In this document: piece after piece, positions 22,811 to 34,569 of the stretch
Position numbering within the stretch: position 1 is the first letter of the stretch
How the letters are laid out: every line of letters starts with the position of its first letter
NCBI GenBank assembly: GCA_907163375.1
Contig: CAJQUW010006985.1
Span: 372,001 to 436,000 of the forward strand
Origin: Prostheceraeus crozeri
Lineage: Eukaryota > Platyhelminthes > Polycladida > Euryleptidae
Length of the DNA stretch: 64,000 nt
Direction: 5' to 3'
Notes under the pieces: generated by a model
The model's input: the letters and a program-made list of their open reading frames with translations, nothing else
Database searches by the model: none
What the model was told of the DNA's origin: nothing
Program-made: the position numbers and the translations under genes

Positions 22811-23156
22811 TTAGACCATGTTTTCATAGACGCCATTAATGATGCAGTCATGCGTTGAGTTCAGCACCTTCCGAGGTCTCCCGTGGATGATGATAGCTTG
22901 ATAACGGCGTTTTAGTAGCGTGACAGGTCGTAGTGCCGCCTGGGCAGAACTATTTGGACAATTGAAGGCGGAGATGGACGCGCTTCGCCGGTCAGTGTTG
23001 GAGATTTCCTCCCACCAATTGATTGTGAGGTCATCGACTGTCGTCGCGCTTCTGTTAAGTGACCAAGAGTGGCGTCGGCGCAAACAGTGCGTGGGACAGA
23101 AAGATGTTCGAATTACCAGCGACAGTCTTGCAAGCGACAGATCATGTCTTCATTAA
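22811..23156. other. GC-richer open-frame island, strand unresolved
   Basis: About 350 bp of roughly 50% GC in an otherwise AT-rich region, open on both strands. The minus frame (22811-23083) ends IIIHGRPRKVLNSTHDC...; the plus frame (22920-23156) contains WAELFGQLKAEMDALRRS, a possible amphipathic helix. Neither has a convincing start or splice pair. It may be an eroded retrotransposon or gene fragment. Not recognised. Confidence 0.3.
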
Positions 23157-23159
23157 AAC

Positions 23160-24784
23160 AGATGAGAGTGACAAATTAATCTTCTAATCCTCCAACTTGC
23201 TATCCAAGCACAGTTTAAATCTACTTCCCGTGTGGCATGGGATTGATCAGACAGGACCTTTTGACCACAACTCTCATTGCAAAGGTCGTTCCCATCACGC
23301 AAAGTGGGATCGTGGAATCCTCTTCGTGGAATCCTCTCATCGTCAATGAACGCCTGTCAATATTAGTCAGGTAACGATGGTTAGTGATCTTTGACAGATT
23401 TCGAGAATTGTCTTCGTCAGTTTATTACAAACTGTCGGAGGGGAGACTCTATTGAGATGTATGTTATACTAATCAAGAAAGATCTTCTGAGGTAAAGTCA
23501 GGGAGTTCAAAGCCTGGATGGTGTCGATTAAAACCTCATAGACGCGGGGTGTAGACGAGCCTGCGTGGGTGTTGTCGTCTCATTCGACGCAGGCGGTTTT
23601 TGAGAAAATCTTATGTCTTGGACACTGCCGAATTATTCATTAAGTAAAGCAAATATTATCGGCTGGTCTTTGTTTAAATGCTGTCTGATAGCGGATGACA
23701 GTCGTTATTGTGTTTTCTGGATGGTGGTCAAGAAAAGAGAGTCGATCAACCTTCAAATTGTAATTCTCCAATACGAAGACTTGTGAGTATGATAGCACGA
23801 GGCGAGCGAGCATTTTCTGAGTTTTATCTTGATATATTGGTCATCGAAATCTGTAGACTAGGAAAGAAATAGTGATTCGTAAAGTTATCACCTAATCGTG
23901 ATGCTTTTGCCTAAAATGCTGTTTTCTCGCTGAACGGTAGCGAAGTCGTGTCCTTGCTGTCTCACCGCTCCATGATCACAATTCATGGTTTTACATTCAT
24001 TATAGAATTTTGCAGTCATGAGAATAATGGTGAAGAAGTTTGCAAAAAGAATTGTCTGATTTATTTGAACATAGAAATATATTGTTTATCTGAAGTCCGC
24101 TAGAATAGAAATTGACTCAAGGTCGCGGCACATCCGAGGGAACTAAGTTGGGGCATGAAGAACCAATTAAAAGCTTCGATTTACTCATGTGACTAATTCT
24201 AACCCAATGATGCAGACGTTGGCAGGTGCATCTAAGTGAAAATGCGTGCGATTTTTGTGCCGTTATTGTGCATTGCATGAAGATTAACTTCCATTCTAGA
24301 GGTTATATTGTTGTCAATTTCTATATATTTGAATAACATGCTCTTGCTCTTTACATGGTAAGGATTTTGAAGATACCAAGAACCAACATTTTGATAAAAA
24401 AGTGAGAATATGACATTTTCAGCCTATACATGCAGAGTCACGATTTTGTTACAACTCCACGAACCACCAGTTATTTCCTTTCAGTCCACCGATTTCGTCA
24501 CCAGTATACCAAAAGAAAGCTCAGAAATGTTCGTTCGCTTGGTGCCTGATTCATCCTCATTTCTTGTTGAAAACTACAATTTGTAAATTGAGAAATTTTC
24601 AAATTTGTAAATTTGTAAATTGAGAAGTTTTGAACAATGTCCATAGCAAACACAAAAACAGATGTAAGTTTATCATAGCTCATTTGAAATCTAAGAATAC
24701 AAGCTCTCAAATGATGTATGGCACGTTGCTGTGCGACACGATTGGAAGAGATTAAGATCGATTTCATTAACGTTTTGCATACCG
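23160..24784. other. non-coding stretch
   Basis: A hairpin with GCCTGCGT / ACGCAGGC arms lies near 23560-23600. A minus-strand frame at 24498-24767 is open for 89 codons but has no other support. Nothing else was seen. Confidence 0.35.
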
Positions 24785-25569
24785 CATAGAGTAAGTATTA
24801 GGTATAGAGTGGCAACTCAGTATTTATTAAATCCACAATGTGTGTACACTTTCGATTTTATTAAATGAACTCGAGGTGACTACAATTGGGCATTGTTACC
24901 AAATGTCAGATATGCAAATGTTTGCAGTTTTGAAGAAATAACCACGGATTTGAATGATCATGATATAGTAATGCAGAAGGGATGATGGCATTTCACAGAT
25001 TCTTCATGTCATGACAGCCTTGGTGAGGTAATGTTTTTTAAATTAGGAACTCGATGACCCGCTGTTACTTTCATGCTGAAGCTCAAGCGTGATAATATCA
25101 TAAGGAACCTCCCACTGGTAGAGCAAAATAACAGAATCAAAGACAATGATTTCAATCAACTTTGAAAGAAGTAAATGTGTCCACATCACCATTCAGATTC
25201 AAGAAGTGAAACATAACTTTAGTGAATCATAAAATCATGACGATGAAAATTGAATTAAAAATATGAAATTGCAGCCACGACAGCACAATAAGATCTCAAC
25301 TTTTCATGAAGACTTCTATTATAATGCGGCTCATGAAATTCCCTTGCAAATTAGCTTTATTTCCGCTTAGTTAGGATGCTTATTAGCAATTATTCATTCC
25401 CTTTGATATCCAACTTGTTTCATACTACTTGTAAGGGAGCGTCATCTCGGTAATATATAAATTTGCAAACTTTTGACTTTTTCTAAAACTGCTCAAATAA
25501 TTTCTCTTCACTGCATACAGATACTTTTTTGATTCGACACTCCACCTATATATATATCCCTACTCTATG
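24785..25569 (+). mobile_element. ~0.8-kb TIR element, copy 1 (hAT-like target duplication)
   Basis: It begins CATAGAGTAAGTATTAGG and ends CTACTCTATG, giving inverted ends CATAGAGTA. GCATACCG occurs at 24777-24784 and 25570-25577, an exact 8-bp target duplication, as expected for hAT transposition. It is non-coding. It aligns along its length with 41161-41979 (same orientation) and 43479-44316 (inverted), sharing words such as TTTCGATTTTATTAAATGA and TTTCATACTACTT. It lacks an internal stretch with GAGCGTAATCTCG that is present in the other copies. Confidence 0.75.
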
Positions 25570-26295
25570 GCATACCGTAAATCAAGTAGACCGTTTTTCG
25601 TGGTTAGCTCTGCACATAAAAGGAGTTAATTGTCGTCTTAGTGCAAATAAATTCTTTTCTCATATTGTACAGACTGGTGATTAGCTAGGAATTAATCAAT
25701 TCTGTATAGTTCATATTTGATGGATCGAGCTGAAAAATAAATAAGTGTCGGACCGAGCTTGGGACATAATGTCACTATGCCAGGGACAAGCCAGAAAGGA
25801 ACTTCTGGAATTGACCGGACTATTTTAGCTCAGCAGTAATTCTGTCGCTTGTGTTATTACTGTCAGAAAGATTCAACTCAATGATATACATTAATCACGG
25901 GCGGAATGGGCCGGACAAGTAACAGGACTATTACAATCAGAAAACACGAACGATAGATGCGTGCTGAATGCTGAATACGATTTCATTAAAATCCTGTGCC
26001 AACGGCAGTCTCTACTAATAAAACAGATGAAAACATATTGGCTTATTTCAGATTTCCATGACGTTGGTGACTTGATGATTTGTGTAAAGGGAAGATTGAC
26101 AAGAAATTGAAAGAGTGCGAAGAAGATTCACATTTTCACGATTCTATTGATAGAGAAGCGATGGGCCTACCGCTTCCGCATCCAAAGGGAATCAACCACT
26201 TCCCCAGCCCTGTTTTGCCCTTTGTGTACACCTTTAGACGTTGCAGCTTGTGCCATCACCAATAATTCAAAGAAGAATAATGAGCGGTTATTCAA

Positions 26296-26523
26296 TTATG
26301 ACATTTTACTTCCTAACTTTATCTCTTCTCCTGTTTGTTCGATTGCCATCACGACAAAATGATTCATAACAAAACGGAACATTTCCAACTTCAAAGCATT
26401 CCAATAGAACCGAATATTTTCTGAACTTCCTAAGTGATAATCTCTGTGCATGATGAAATGATGAGTCAATAACTTCGTATTGAATCGAACATCTAAAACA
26501 TTCGTTACGTGTTCCTGAAAATA
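26296..26523 (-). CDS. candidate exon, unknown protein
   Basis: The minus-strand acceptor TGTGGATCCACAG is followed by an open frame encoding about 75 residues. They include LLTHHFIMHRDYHLG and NALKLEMFRFVMNHFVVMAI, ending LGSKMS and a stop; an internal donor GTAAAA near 26310 is possible. A second frame is also open over the same bases. Residue composition is well mixed and likely folded. No nearby poly(A) signal supports a terminal exon. Family not recognised. Confidence 0.45.
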   Translation of the reverse strand, partial: YFQEHVTNVLDVRFNTKLLTHHFIMHRDYHLGSSENIRFYWNALKLEMFRFVMNHFVVMAIEQTGEEIKLGSKMS

Positions 26524-26572
26524 CTGTGGATCCACATAACTCCAATTATCCAATTAGCCATTGCATTTCTAG

Positions 26573-26703
26573 AGCTGATTTGCAATTCGCCTCTATACGT
26601 CACTTTGCACCATCTGTTCGTGTGTAATTTGCAATGTCAGTGCACTGTAAACCGTATACCGAATGAATTAAATTTCGCTGCGAGACATACCCACCAAAGC
26701 TAG
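26573..26703 (+). CDS. candidate terminal exon, unknown protein
   Basis: The acceptor CCATTGCATTTCTAG opens a frame of 43 codons, including NSPLYVTLHHLFVCNLQC and ending RHTHQS and TAG. AATAAA follows 16 bp after the stop (26719-26724), supporting a 3'-terminal exon. It sits back to back with the minus-strand candidate ending at 26523, about 50 bp away. Function unknown. Confidence 0.4.
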
Positions 26704-26718
26704 TAACATTTATTCCTA

Positions 26719-26724
26719 AATAAA
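26719..26724 (+). promoter_or_regulatory. poly(A) signal AATAAA
   Basis: Canonical hexamer 16 bp after the stop of the candidate terminal exon 26573-26703. It is followed by a perfect 8-bp hairpin, GCTACCAG / CTGGTAGC (26735-26761). Confidence 0.35.
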
Positions 26725-26889
26725 GGCTTTCATAGCTACCAGACCGTCTTCACCTGGTAGCGGCTACCTGAATGATTTGACGCCCATTGTGTTGAATTTT
26801 GCTGGAGTTTCTCATGTCAACTTTGTTCATTGCATACTACTCGTATATGCCCTGAGCAGTAGTAGATTTACTAGATATTTTCGTGCTGA

Positions 26890-26985
26890 ATATATTTTGC
26901 CTGTGGTGTGCACGTATTTCTGAGTCAGCTGATATCGAAGTCACCCCTACCCGTATGTTCCGATTCGATCCCGAGTCTACTCAAA
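26890..26985 (+). repeat. tRNA-derived SINE head, degenerate
   Basis: GATTCGATCCC fits a Pol III B box, and an A-box-like GTGGTGTGCACG lies about 60 bp upstream with a TCTGAGTCAG D-arm-like segment between them. It does not fold as a full tRNA. No repeated tail was identified. Confidence 0.3.
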
Positions 26986-26989
26986 TCTA

Positions 26990-28197
26990 AGTGCCGAATT
27001 GACTGGGATAAATACAATTTGCACGATAATTGCTCTGAAATCATGTTCATTGATATATCTCAAGCATAAATTAATCTTACTTTATGAAATTAGCATAAAT
27101 AATCATTTTGAATTTATTATAAGCTTTATTTCAAAATTACTAAATGTACGTTGTATATTTTTGTGCACTTCTTGCTTGCTTTTATAAAATCTCAGAACTA
27201 TGTCCGAATCGAATTCAATATTATAAATTTGCTTTTCAGATGCAAGCATCTTACTACTTATAACGCAGTAAAATGCACCATGCAACTTTTTGACATATTC
27301 ATGCGATTATAGACGAAAAAATGCATCTAAAAGACATTGTAAAGATTTGGCAACTTTCCTACCAGACAATAACATCGCTGCCACATGAAAGGGAGTATTG
27401 GATTTTGGTAGCAAGCATTTCATCGTTGTAATAGCGTTTGATTTACAGTTTGCAATAAGTAGTTAATTCGGAAAGTAGCTGACAGATGCCGTTAATTTGA
27501 AAATACTTGTTTATTCCTGAAAATATAAACGAAGAATCCTGTTAATAGTGCAGATAAATGTTAAGTTATTTCCCACCACCATCGCCTCGGTATCGGTCAA
27601 TTCCATACTAAACGACAGAGCTTTCAGTTATTTTGCAAATTAACGCAATTCGTGCTACAACATATACAGGAGCCTATACACTTTTTCAAAGTGCTGATTA
27701 CCTGATTTCTCGGTACATGGAGAGATTGGAGCGGTTATAATATTCGATGAATCTGGTAACCGCCAGAATTCGAGGTTGGAAGCTATACTATCTATCGAGA
27801 AGCTTTTTATTCATTATAATTAGAGCACAATTGACTTTAAGTCTCATTTCATCTTCATTTATTTGACGCACAACCTGTTGATTAGAAGTCTGAGTAGTTG
27901 ATTTCGGAGAACAACTCATGCTATAAAATAAAATATTTGATAATCGGGATGCAAGTAGACTATCACAACTGCGTAGTCAAAGTAATGTGCGCATAATAAA
28001 TGCGAACAGTTTGATACTCTTGTCAATTATGATCAGCAGGGCATGGCTTATCAATCTATGATCAGTTATACTGTTGCTCTGGATAAATCAAGGCTCGATT
28101 CTTTCTTTGATTGTGTCATCTCTCCTGGAATATCTCACGCATACCTGCAAGTCAGATGTATTAACCAGTATAATTCCAAGTCAAAGTTAATAAGTGG
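26990..28197. other. AT-rich stretch
   Basis: No supported gene. A frame from ATG 28043 runs into the 526-bp element and is disregarded beyond its edge. Confidence 0.35.
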
Positions 28198-28201
28198 TAA
28201 A

Positions 28202-28727
28202 CCCACAGAATTAGATTGTTTGATCGTATCACTTTGCTAGAAGTGAAAACTGATTCAAAACGATGGCACATGCAGGAACTTACTAAGTGGGCAAAAAGAA
28301 ATTTTAATACCTTACAGAGATAGGAAAAATGGTCGTGCGTCGCTTGCGGATTGATGTGAATTCCTTCAAAATGCTCCGATTGCCAAGAATCCTTCATATT
28401 CAAAGAATTCAGATCATTGCGTAAAAGTTTTCTCAATATTGTTGGGCCCTCCTATCATTATTAAAAAAAGTTAGCAGGCGCACGAAAAAACGTTCACAAA
28501 CTTCTCTGTAGAACTTGACATCAACTGTGTCTCTTTGGTGTGTGATCCGGTTGATAACAGTCACTGAAACGTCGCACAATTTGGGATGTTTAATGTTGAA
28601 TTGGCTGCTTATTGTTCGATTGCTATGGTATTTAGTCAGGAGATTGTGCCAATTCATTTACGTTACATGTTCCAATGCTTCCCTTCTAGTCAAACCGATG
28701 AAGAGACGACCTGTCTAATTCTGTGGG
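28202..28727. mobile_element. 526-bp TIR element, copy 2
   Basis: The ends CCCACAGAATTAGA and TCTAATTCTGTGGG are perfect inverted repeats. TAAA at 28198-28201 and 28728-28731 is the 4-bp target duplication, different from the GCTA of copy 1, proving independent insertion. Length equals copy 1 exactly, with scattered substitutions only. The terminal repeats are cleaner here than in copy 1. Confidence 0.8.
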
Positions 28728-28731
28728 TAAA

Positions 28732-29920
28732 CCGCTCTCATCCATGACTACTTACTTAAGCAGGCATTAGGAGTTATCAACGTCATACTTCCTATTTGAT
28801 TGAACTAAAATTTAGGCGCTAACTAAATTGAAAAAAACCTTTTGTTGTAAATGAAAATGTGAAAGCAAGCTCACTCTTATAGTACTGTCGAAAACGCTTG
28901 AGAAAAACACGACTTTTAACTTAGTCCCTCAAAACGCTTACGAGTCAGATATTCTCAAGCAACAACAATCTCTCTGAGTAGAATTTAGATCAAAGATACA
29001 CATTTCATGCCGCTACAGAATCTGTTGTATAATTGATGAGAAATGCGACTTAAGTGCTTCAAAAGAATATATTAACAGAGGGAAGAAATCACAATTACTT
29101 ACTAGCGAATTTTAGTCCTAAATTGCACTTTTATAAATATACATGCACGCACATACAAGCATCTCTCGTAGTAAGCTATGTCTTCGCAAATATTGAATTT
29201 AATCAACTTCTTAACTTTTCAACTTCAAATCGCATTATTGATTTCGATGTAAAGCAGCAAAGTTTGGAGAATTTTTGTAAGCCGTATATGTGCGTGATGC
29301 ACTGCTGCGGTAGCGCAAAATAGTTTTGTAATCTCACATCTCTATTTGTAATCAGAAAAAATCTGTACTATTTGTACTTTTGAAGTACATGGATCTGAAA
29401 TAGAACATTTTTATTACATAATTTAGAATTTTCATTGATTTCTTCATTTTGTATCAATTAGGATCACATTTCACGAGACACAGTTGCATTTCTTTGCATG
29501 GAGAACGATCAGAAACCGTAACGTTTGTAAAGCAAGCGCTCTGACGCGAACAATTAAGAATTCGTTCAGCGATCAAAGTGGCAGCAACGCATATTGACGT
29601 AACACAACTAACTTGTTGAAATCTGATATTACCTGACGCAACGCAGTCTAACCGTATTCATCAACATTTTGACGAATACTGATGAGGACGACATCTAATC
29701 AACCTCATCCCGAGTTTTCAATATCTGAATACTCGATACTGCGCTTATCGGCTAAATCTTGATGTCACTTTAATGTAAATACTGTCACTCCAATTTGTTA
29801 TAGACGAAGATAACGTAGTCATGTTGAGTCACTTTAAAATATCGTATTCGAAATAGTCATGAATTTTTGACGATGATGATACTCCAATAATGATTCTCTA
29901 TGATGTTTAAAGTAATCAAG
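28732..29920. other. non-coding stretch
   Basis: A frame at 29054-29323 is open but shows no splice or coding support. Nothing else was recognised. Confidence 0.35.
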
Positions 29921-29923
29921 AAT

Positions 29924-30093
29924 TCAATTAAAATGGCGTAAAATGTTGCTTGCATATTTCTTAGTAAATGATGACAAGGTCACGCCGGACTCTGAAAATA
30001 TTTTGCTTATTACTAAAGCACATTCATCTAATTTCGACCAAGCTTCAGCATATCTTGACTTCCAGTAAAAATGTTCTTCCAATGACTGGTCAA
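29924..30093 (-). CDS. candidate terminal exon, unknown protein
   Basis: On the minus strand an excellent acceptor (TTTCCCAATCCTTACAG) is followed by two carried bases and 55 codons. They include DQSLEEHFYWKSRYAEAWSK and end SNILRHFN and TGA. The helical, mixed-charge composition looks genuine. No AATAAA lies in the next 100 bp. Family not recognised. Confidence 0.45.
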
Positions 30094-30099
30094 CTGTAA

Positions 30100-31640
30100 G
30101 GATTGGGAAAACCACTCATGACTGATAGACATTACTTGATATTTGTAGTTGATTGACCGAGCGGAGAAAACTGATTTATTGATTGATTTATCACAAATTG
30201 TCGCTAGTAAATTGTGATAATTGATTGATCGATTAAACTGATTGCAATTTTGATTGATTAATTATGCGATTGAACCAATTCTGTAAATTGAAATCGTCTG
30301 ACAGTCAAAGTCACATGGTCTGCGATGAGATGGTGAAAAATTCAAAATTCGAATTCAAATTCAACTAGAATACGAGATTATTACATGCTCATCATGAATG
30401 ATGACATTTCTTTACAATTGAATAAATCTTCCACTGCTTTTCGATAGCTGGCAAACAGATCAAGCGTGCTACATGATAAAAATAATAAGCTCAACATACT
30501 TGAATATGGTCAAGGCAAAAAGCAAGCTCCCCTTTAGTTTCTGGTCGATTCACTATTGTAGCTGCAAGTAAAACAATTGGACGGCACGTATTTCGATGTC
30601 CTGTGTCTTCCAAGTGTGCATACATAAGTGGACGATGATCGTGTGTATTTATTACACGCATTTGCATGATTCTTTGTGTGATACTAATTTGTCAACAAAT
30701 TTCATGTAATGGAATTGCTCCATGTTTTTATGGCAAGAGGGACAAGCAGATTTTAGATTATTTCAATTTTGCAGACATTTATTAGATTGTAGCATCACAA
30801 ATAACAGCATTTTTATGTAGAATTTAATGATTGAGCAATTTATAATTTATTAATACAATCCCAGTCATCTATGGGAATTTCAGTGTTGTTTTTCATTCCA
30901 ATTTGAACCAATTGATTTGTGCAAGATCTACTGCCAATAATGAATTGATTAAGAAAGTATTTTCCCATGGACTTTTTTCATCACTTAATTCTTGAATTTC
31001 ACAACGCCACTGGTGGCCAACAACAAGTAAAAATGCATGCCATCTAAAAAAATCATTTTAAAAAGCTAATAGTTTGTCTGATTATGAGTGCATTATGTTC
31101 TCAACTTCATGCGTATTTATACGTAACTTAATTTGCTAAATGCATTTGTTCGTGTAAGCAAGAAAATATAAAACTACGATCAATAAAAAATGTTATCAAC
31201 TGTCAGAAAATTAACTGATTGCTCTGTAATCCAATTTTAAGCAATTGACTGGTCTGAACTAAATTCTCACCGATGCTAAGTTATTCATTTTTCAATTAAT
31301 TGACTGATAGAAGGAATTTCATTTCAGCAAAATGTCGATAATCCCTATATGATACACAAAGGCTTTTCTGACTTTCTCACTATCTTTTCTATTCATGTCA
31401 GTCAAGTAATAAACTATTTTCAGACTGAACCTATCCATTTTTTCATACCAATGCCAATTCATCGAAGTATTATCTCAACGATAGATATTTTGAAATATTT
31501 TTTCACTTTCTATACATCTCTTTCTAATTCGCAATTCAAATGCGAGTGAATTGTCTCCTGCGATGGTTGATAGCTCATGATGGACAGTTACGAAACCTCT
31601 CCACAGTTGCGTTAATTCGCATTATTGTTCTGCAACAATA
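30100..31640. other. TTGA/CAATTG-rich non-coding stretch
   Basis: Rich in ATTGATTGA words near 30160-30270, including a hairpin with arms TTATCACAAATT and AAATTGTGATAA. A similar TTGA run follows GGAGCGATTAAAAG near 60490. These may be tails of short retroposons. No gene was seen. Confidence 0.35.
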
Positions 31641-31646
31641 ATCGAA

Positions 31647-31674
31647 ATGACTGACGAGAGGCCACTTCTACTTG
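31647..31674 (+). CDS. candidate first coding exon with dileucine motif
   Basis: ATG in a good context (CGAAATGA) encodes MTDERPLLL, then TTG|GTAAGG could be a splice donor. DERPLL fits the [DE]xxxL[LI] sorting signal common at the N termini of lysosomal or endosomal membrane proteins. Without splicing the frame runs only 24 codons. Other coding-like pieces follow within 350 bp (31717-31784 and an ATG frame at 31924-32007), but I cannot connect them. Confidence 0.3.
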
Positions 31675-31923
31675 GTAAGGACGCGTCTCCACTCTATGAA
31701 ATTGATTTCCCATTTGCCTGAATGACGACTCAGTTCACGGTTACTCAGATGGCAACTCAAATGACAACACGCCCCTCAATTAATTCATCACTTATCTTAA
31801 GAAGTTCGTCTACATTTGCTGTCGGCATTCGCAGACAAATCCGAGTCATTGTCATCCTCATTCTCTGGTTTCATTCATTCTTCTCAGATCTTTCCGATTT
31901 TCTTATATCACCGGTTTTATGAT

Positions 31924-32007
31924 ATGAGCAGCTCTGACAGGAGGTGGAACCGAGAAGTCAAGAGGAACGTCTTCGAGACGTCAATGATAGGTCAGGTTTC
32001 ACCTTGA
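31924..32007 (+). CDS. short coding-like ORF
   Basis: A 27-codon frame, MSSSDRRWNREVKRNVFETS and so on, to TGA. It has a GC content above its surroundings and basic residues. Too short to judge, but it sits 250 bp after the candidate first exon on the same strand. Could be an exon fragment. Confidence 0.2.
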   Translation: MSSSDRRWNREVKRNVFETSMIGQVSP

Positions 32008-32009
32008 TT

Positions 32010-33990
32010 AAGGTCAGACAAGTTTTTAGGAAGATATTTGTGGCTAAGCATGTCATCATGTGACCAAATGTACTAGACAACTCATAGCGCCATTTGAATA
32101 ACATTCGCGAAGATGTCCTGTCAATCTTTATATTTGGTAGCCTATGCTCCATGTAAATGAATGACAACATTTCAATGAAAAATAGCTATCATGATACTAT
32201 TACATATACAAGTAGGCCTAAACCGAGACTCGTATTCTTGATATATTACTCGTATATACACAATATGTTGCGAGGGATACGGAGTCGTTACTTTTTATCT
32301 GCGTCGGTCGGCGCCGTAAAAAGATTGTTTTTCCAAACGACGGATTGCAGTGAGACTCGTGACTGTTTATATGTTTGATTATACCATAGTGATGCATAGC
32401 CACCATGCAATGATTATCATAGATATGTATATTCCACATCTGCGATTCAGGCAAAATTAAATGTAAATGATATTATATTCTATTCAACCCCACGCAATTG
32501 TAATTAAATTAATACAAAAATAAATTTGAATCAATATCATGCCTCCTATTGCATCCTACAGCTTACCAATAGGCCTATAGGGCAACATTTGCTTGCATAT
32601 GTCTTCCATTTTGTTTTGTGTAATGCAAAAGTGTGTGCTTATTCACCAAATCAATCTATTAGAATAGAATAATTGAATAAGGCAATTGCTATGCGTTTGC
32701 ACAATCCGAATTATTGCACTCAAGGACTGTCAAAATTGATTGGATTTCATTCACTTGGTCGCAAATAATTGATTGCCGCTATAAAACCATTGCAATCAAC
32801 TAATTGGTATCATCAAACAATTGCAATTAGTTAATTAATTGGCTGATTTGTGATGATAGTGGAGCTAGAATGCCGTCCTTACTGTCGTAAGAAAGCATCG
32901 CAACTTCGGTGAATCTTTTAAGAGACTTTTAGAATTTTCTACTTAGTGCTGGGCGCGATTATTAGATTATGAAATGCTCAATCGCGTGAATAATGATGAC
33001 GCGATTATACGTGCGGTTATACGGTTGTATGCAGCATACCGTGACCTAAAGGGGGCGCAAATGAGAATTTCAAATTAAAGCCCTAAGAACTCTCTATTTC
33101 AGATACATCCTTGTGTGAGACAAGGTTGAACCTAAAGCAATAATAAAGAAAGGTTTTCAGTGAACAAATTCGTCACCTAAAGTTTGCCTCATGAAACAAT
33201 GTTCTGCTGATATTCTTTTAGGGTTGGGGAAAGGGGGCGAATTAATACGATCTGCGACTGTATGATTTTTAGTGTATTCAGGAATATTTCCAATTTCAAA
33301 ATTGAATGTGTCTGTGTTTGACTTTCTGTTTTGTGTACTTAGAAATCTTAAATATTATTGACGATAAGAAATGCAGATTTTAATGAGAATCGAATTTCCG
33401 AAATATTACTATCAACAAATCAAATATCAGCTTTGACAGTTGATATTACAAATGACATTCATATGGATGATTTTGGTTAATTATATTTGCTGACTTGACA
33501 CCAGCGGCGTTTAACAATATAATGAAAAGCAATGATCAATCAGCTACGAGTCATACAGAGTAAACATGACGAATCTATCAACTTGCGTTATCACACATAG
33601 TGAATAGCACGCTATAATTGAACCCAGCTGGAAATTAACAAGATTGCAAAGTTCGAACTCATTGTGATTGCAACTGTTGATGGTCAAGTTAGGCTACAAG
33701 TAACTTCAATTTTACTTCTGTTGAAATACTCTAATAATGCATGAAAACCCTCCAACGCGTGTGCAGCTGCTCCTCCCAAATAATTTAAGTGGCAAAAGCA
33801 TGTTTTCCTGCTGGAATTTAGGTGATTAAGGACTTTTACTGACTTACTGAATTTTTCTCTACATTCAAGTCGATTAAGATCCAGTTAAGGTTTAATGGAA
33901 AATGCGCTCTCGGGAAATCCTGGGAATCGGGAATTCATATCAACTTCCCGGAAATATTTTGAGCTTGAGATCCTACATACTATGATATTT
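32010..33990. other. non-coding stretch
   Basis: A CpG-richer patch lies at 32270-32350. The rest is AT-rich with CAATTG-type words near 32640-32860. No gene was supported. Confidence 0.35.
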
Positions 33991-33994
33991 GTGA

Positions 33995-34215
33995 GACCGC
34001 TGCGCGAGGACGCTTGTGAAGTTAGTGGAACCACTTTTATCTTTAAACTTGAATTTCCCAATAACGACTGCGAGTTTGTAGAATCTGAGCCCAGATTCAT
34101 GATCAGAAAGCTAAAGTGTGACAAAGCAAGAGTTATTTCGAATAGAATTACGCTGTAATAAAAAATGGTTCATTTGGCTAGCTCCGCTAACTTCACACAC
34201 GCACATGAATATGCT
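33995..34215 (+). repeat. diverged repeat unit 1
   Basis: Shares long matches with 34330-34560, for example GAATCTGAGCCCAGATTC, TTTCGAATAGAAT and CTGTAATAAA. The unit also has inverted edges (TGTGAAGTTAGTGGAACC near the left, reverse complement of CTAACTTCACACA near the right), so it may be a small MITE. One frame across it is open for 87 codons (33895-34158). Confidence 0.5.
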
Positions 34216-34329
34216 ACGACAATACCACTTTTAACTGCATTTTTGTGAAAGTGAATCATATAATTGTGATCAGTGCAACAAAAGGGATCAGATAGTAGCA
34301 GCATAAAACTGATTTGCTGTTCTATTCAG

Positions 34330-34560
34330 CGGAACTAAAAAGGTGGTTCCACTAGCCTGACAACGGATCTATTTTCATATGTAAACCTGAATTTCTCAAA
34401 CACGACTGTGCGTTCGTGGAATCTGAGCCCAGATTCGTGATCAGGAGGCTGGAATTGATAAAGTGGAAGTTGTTTCGAATAGAATCTCGCTGTAATAAAT
34501 AATGGTTCCCCTTGGTGGTTTCTCCAACTTCACACACGTTGCGCGAGGATGCAGGAATGT
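34330..34560 (+). repeat. diverged repeat unit 2
   Basis: Second copy of the unit at 33995-34215, in the same orientation, ending CAACTTCACACACG followed by TTGCGCGAGGATGC. GCGCGAGGACGC also stands at the left edge of unit 1, which suggests a nested or tandem history. Confidence 0.5.
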
Positions 34561-34569
34561 ATGAAAAAA

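Noticed and set aside
22811-23083. Retrotransposon polyprotein fragment
   Set aside because: No diagnostic motif could be identified in the GC-richer frame; kept only as an unresolved island.
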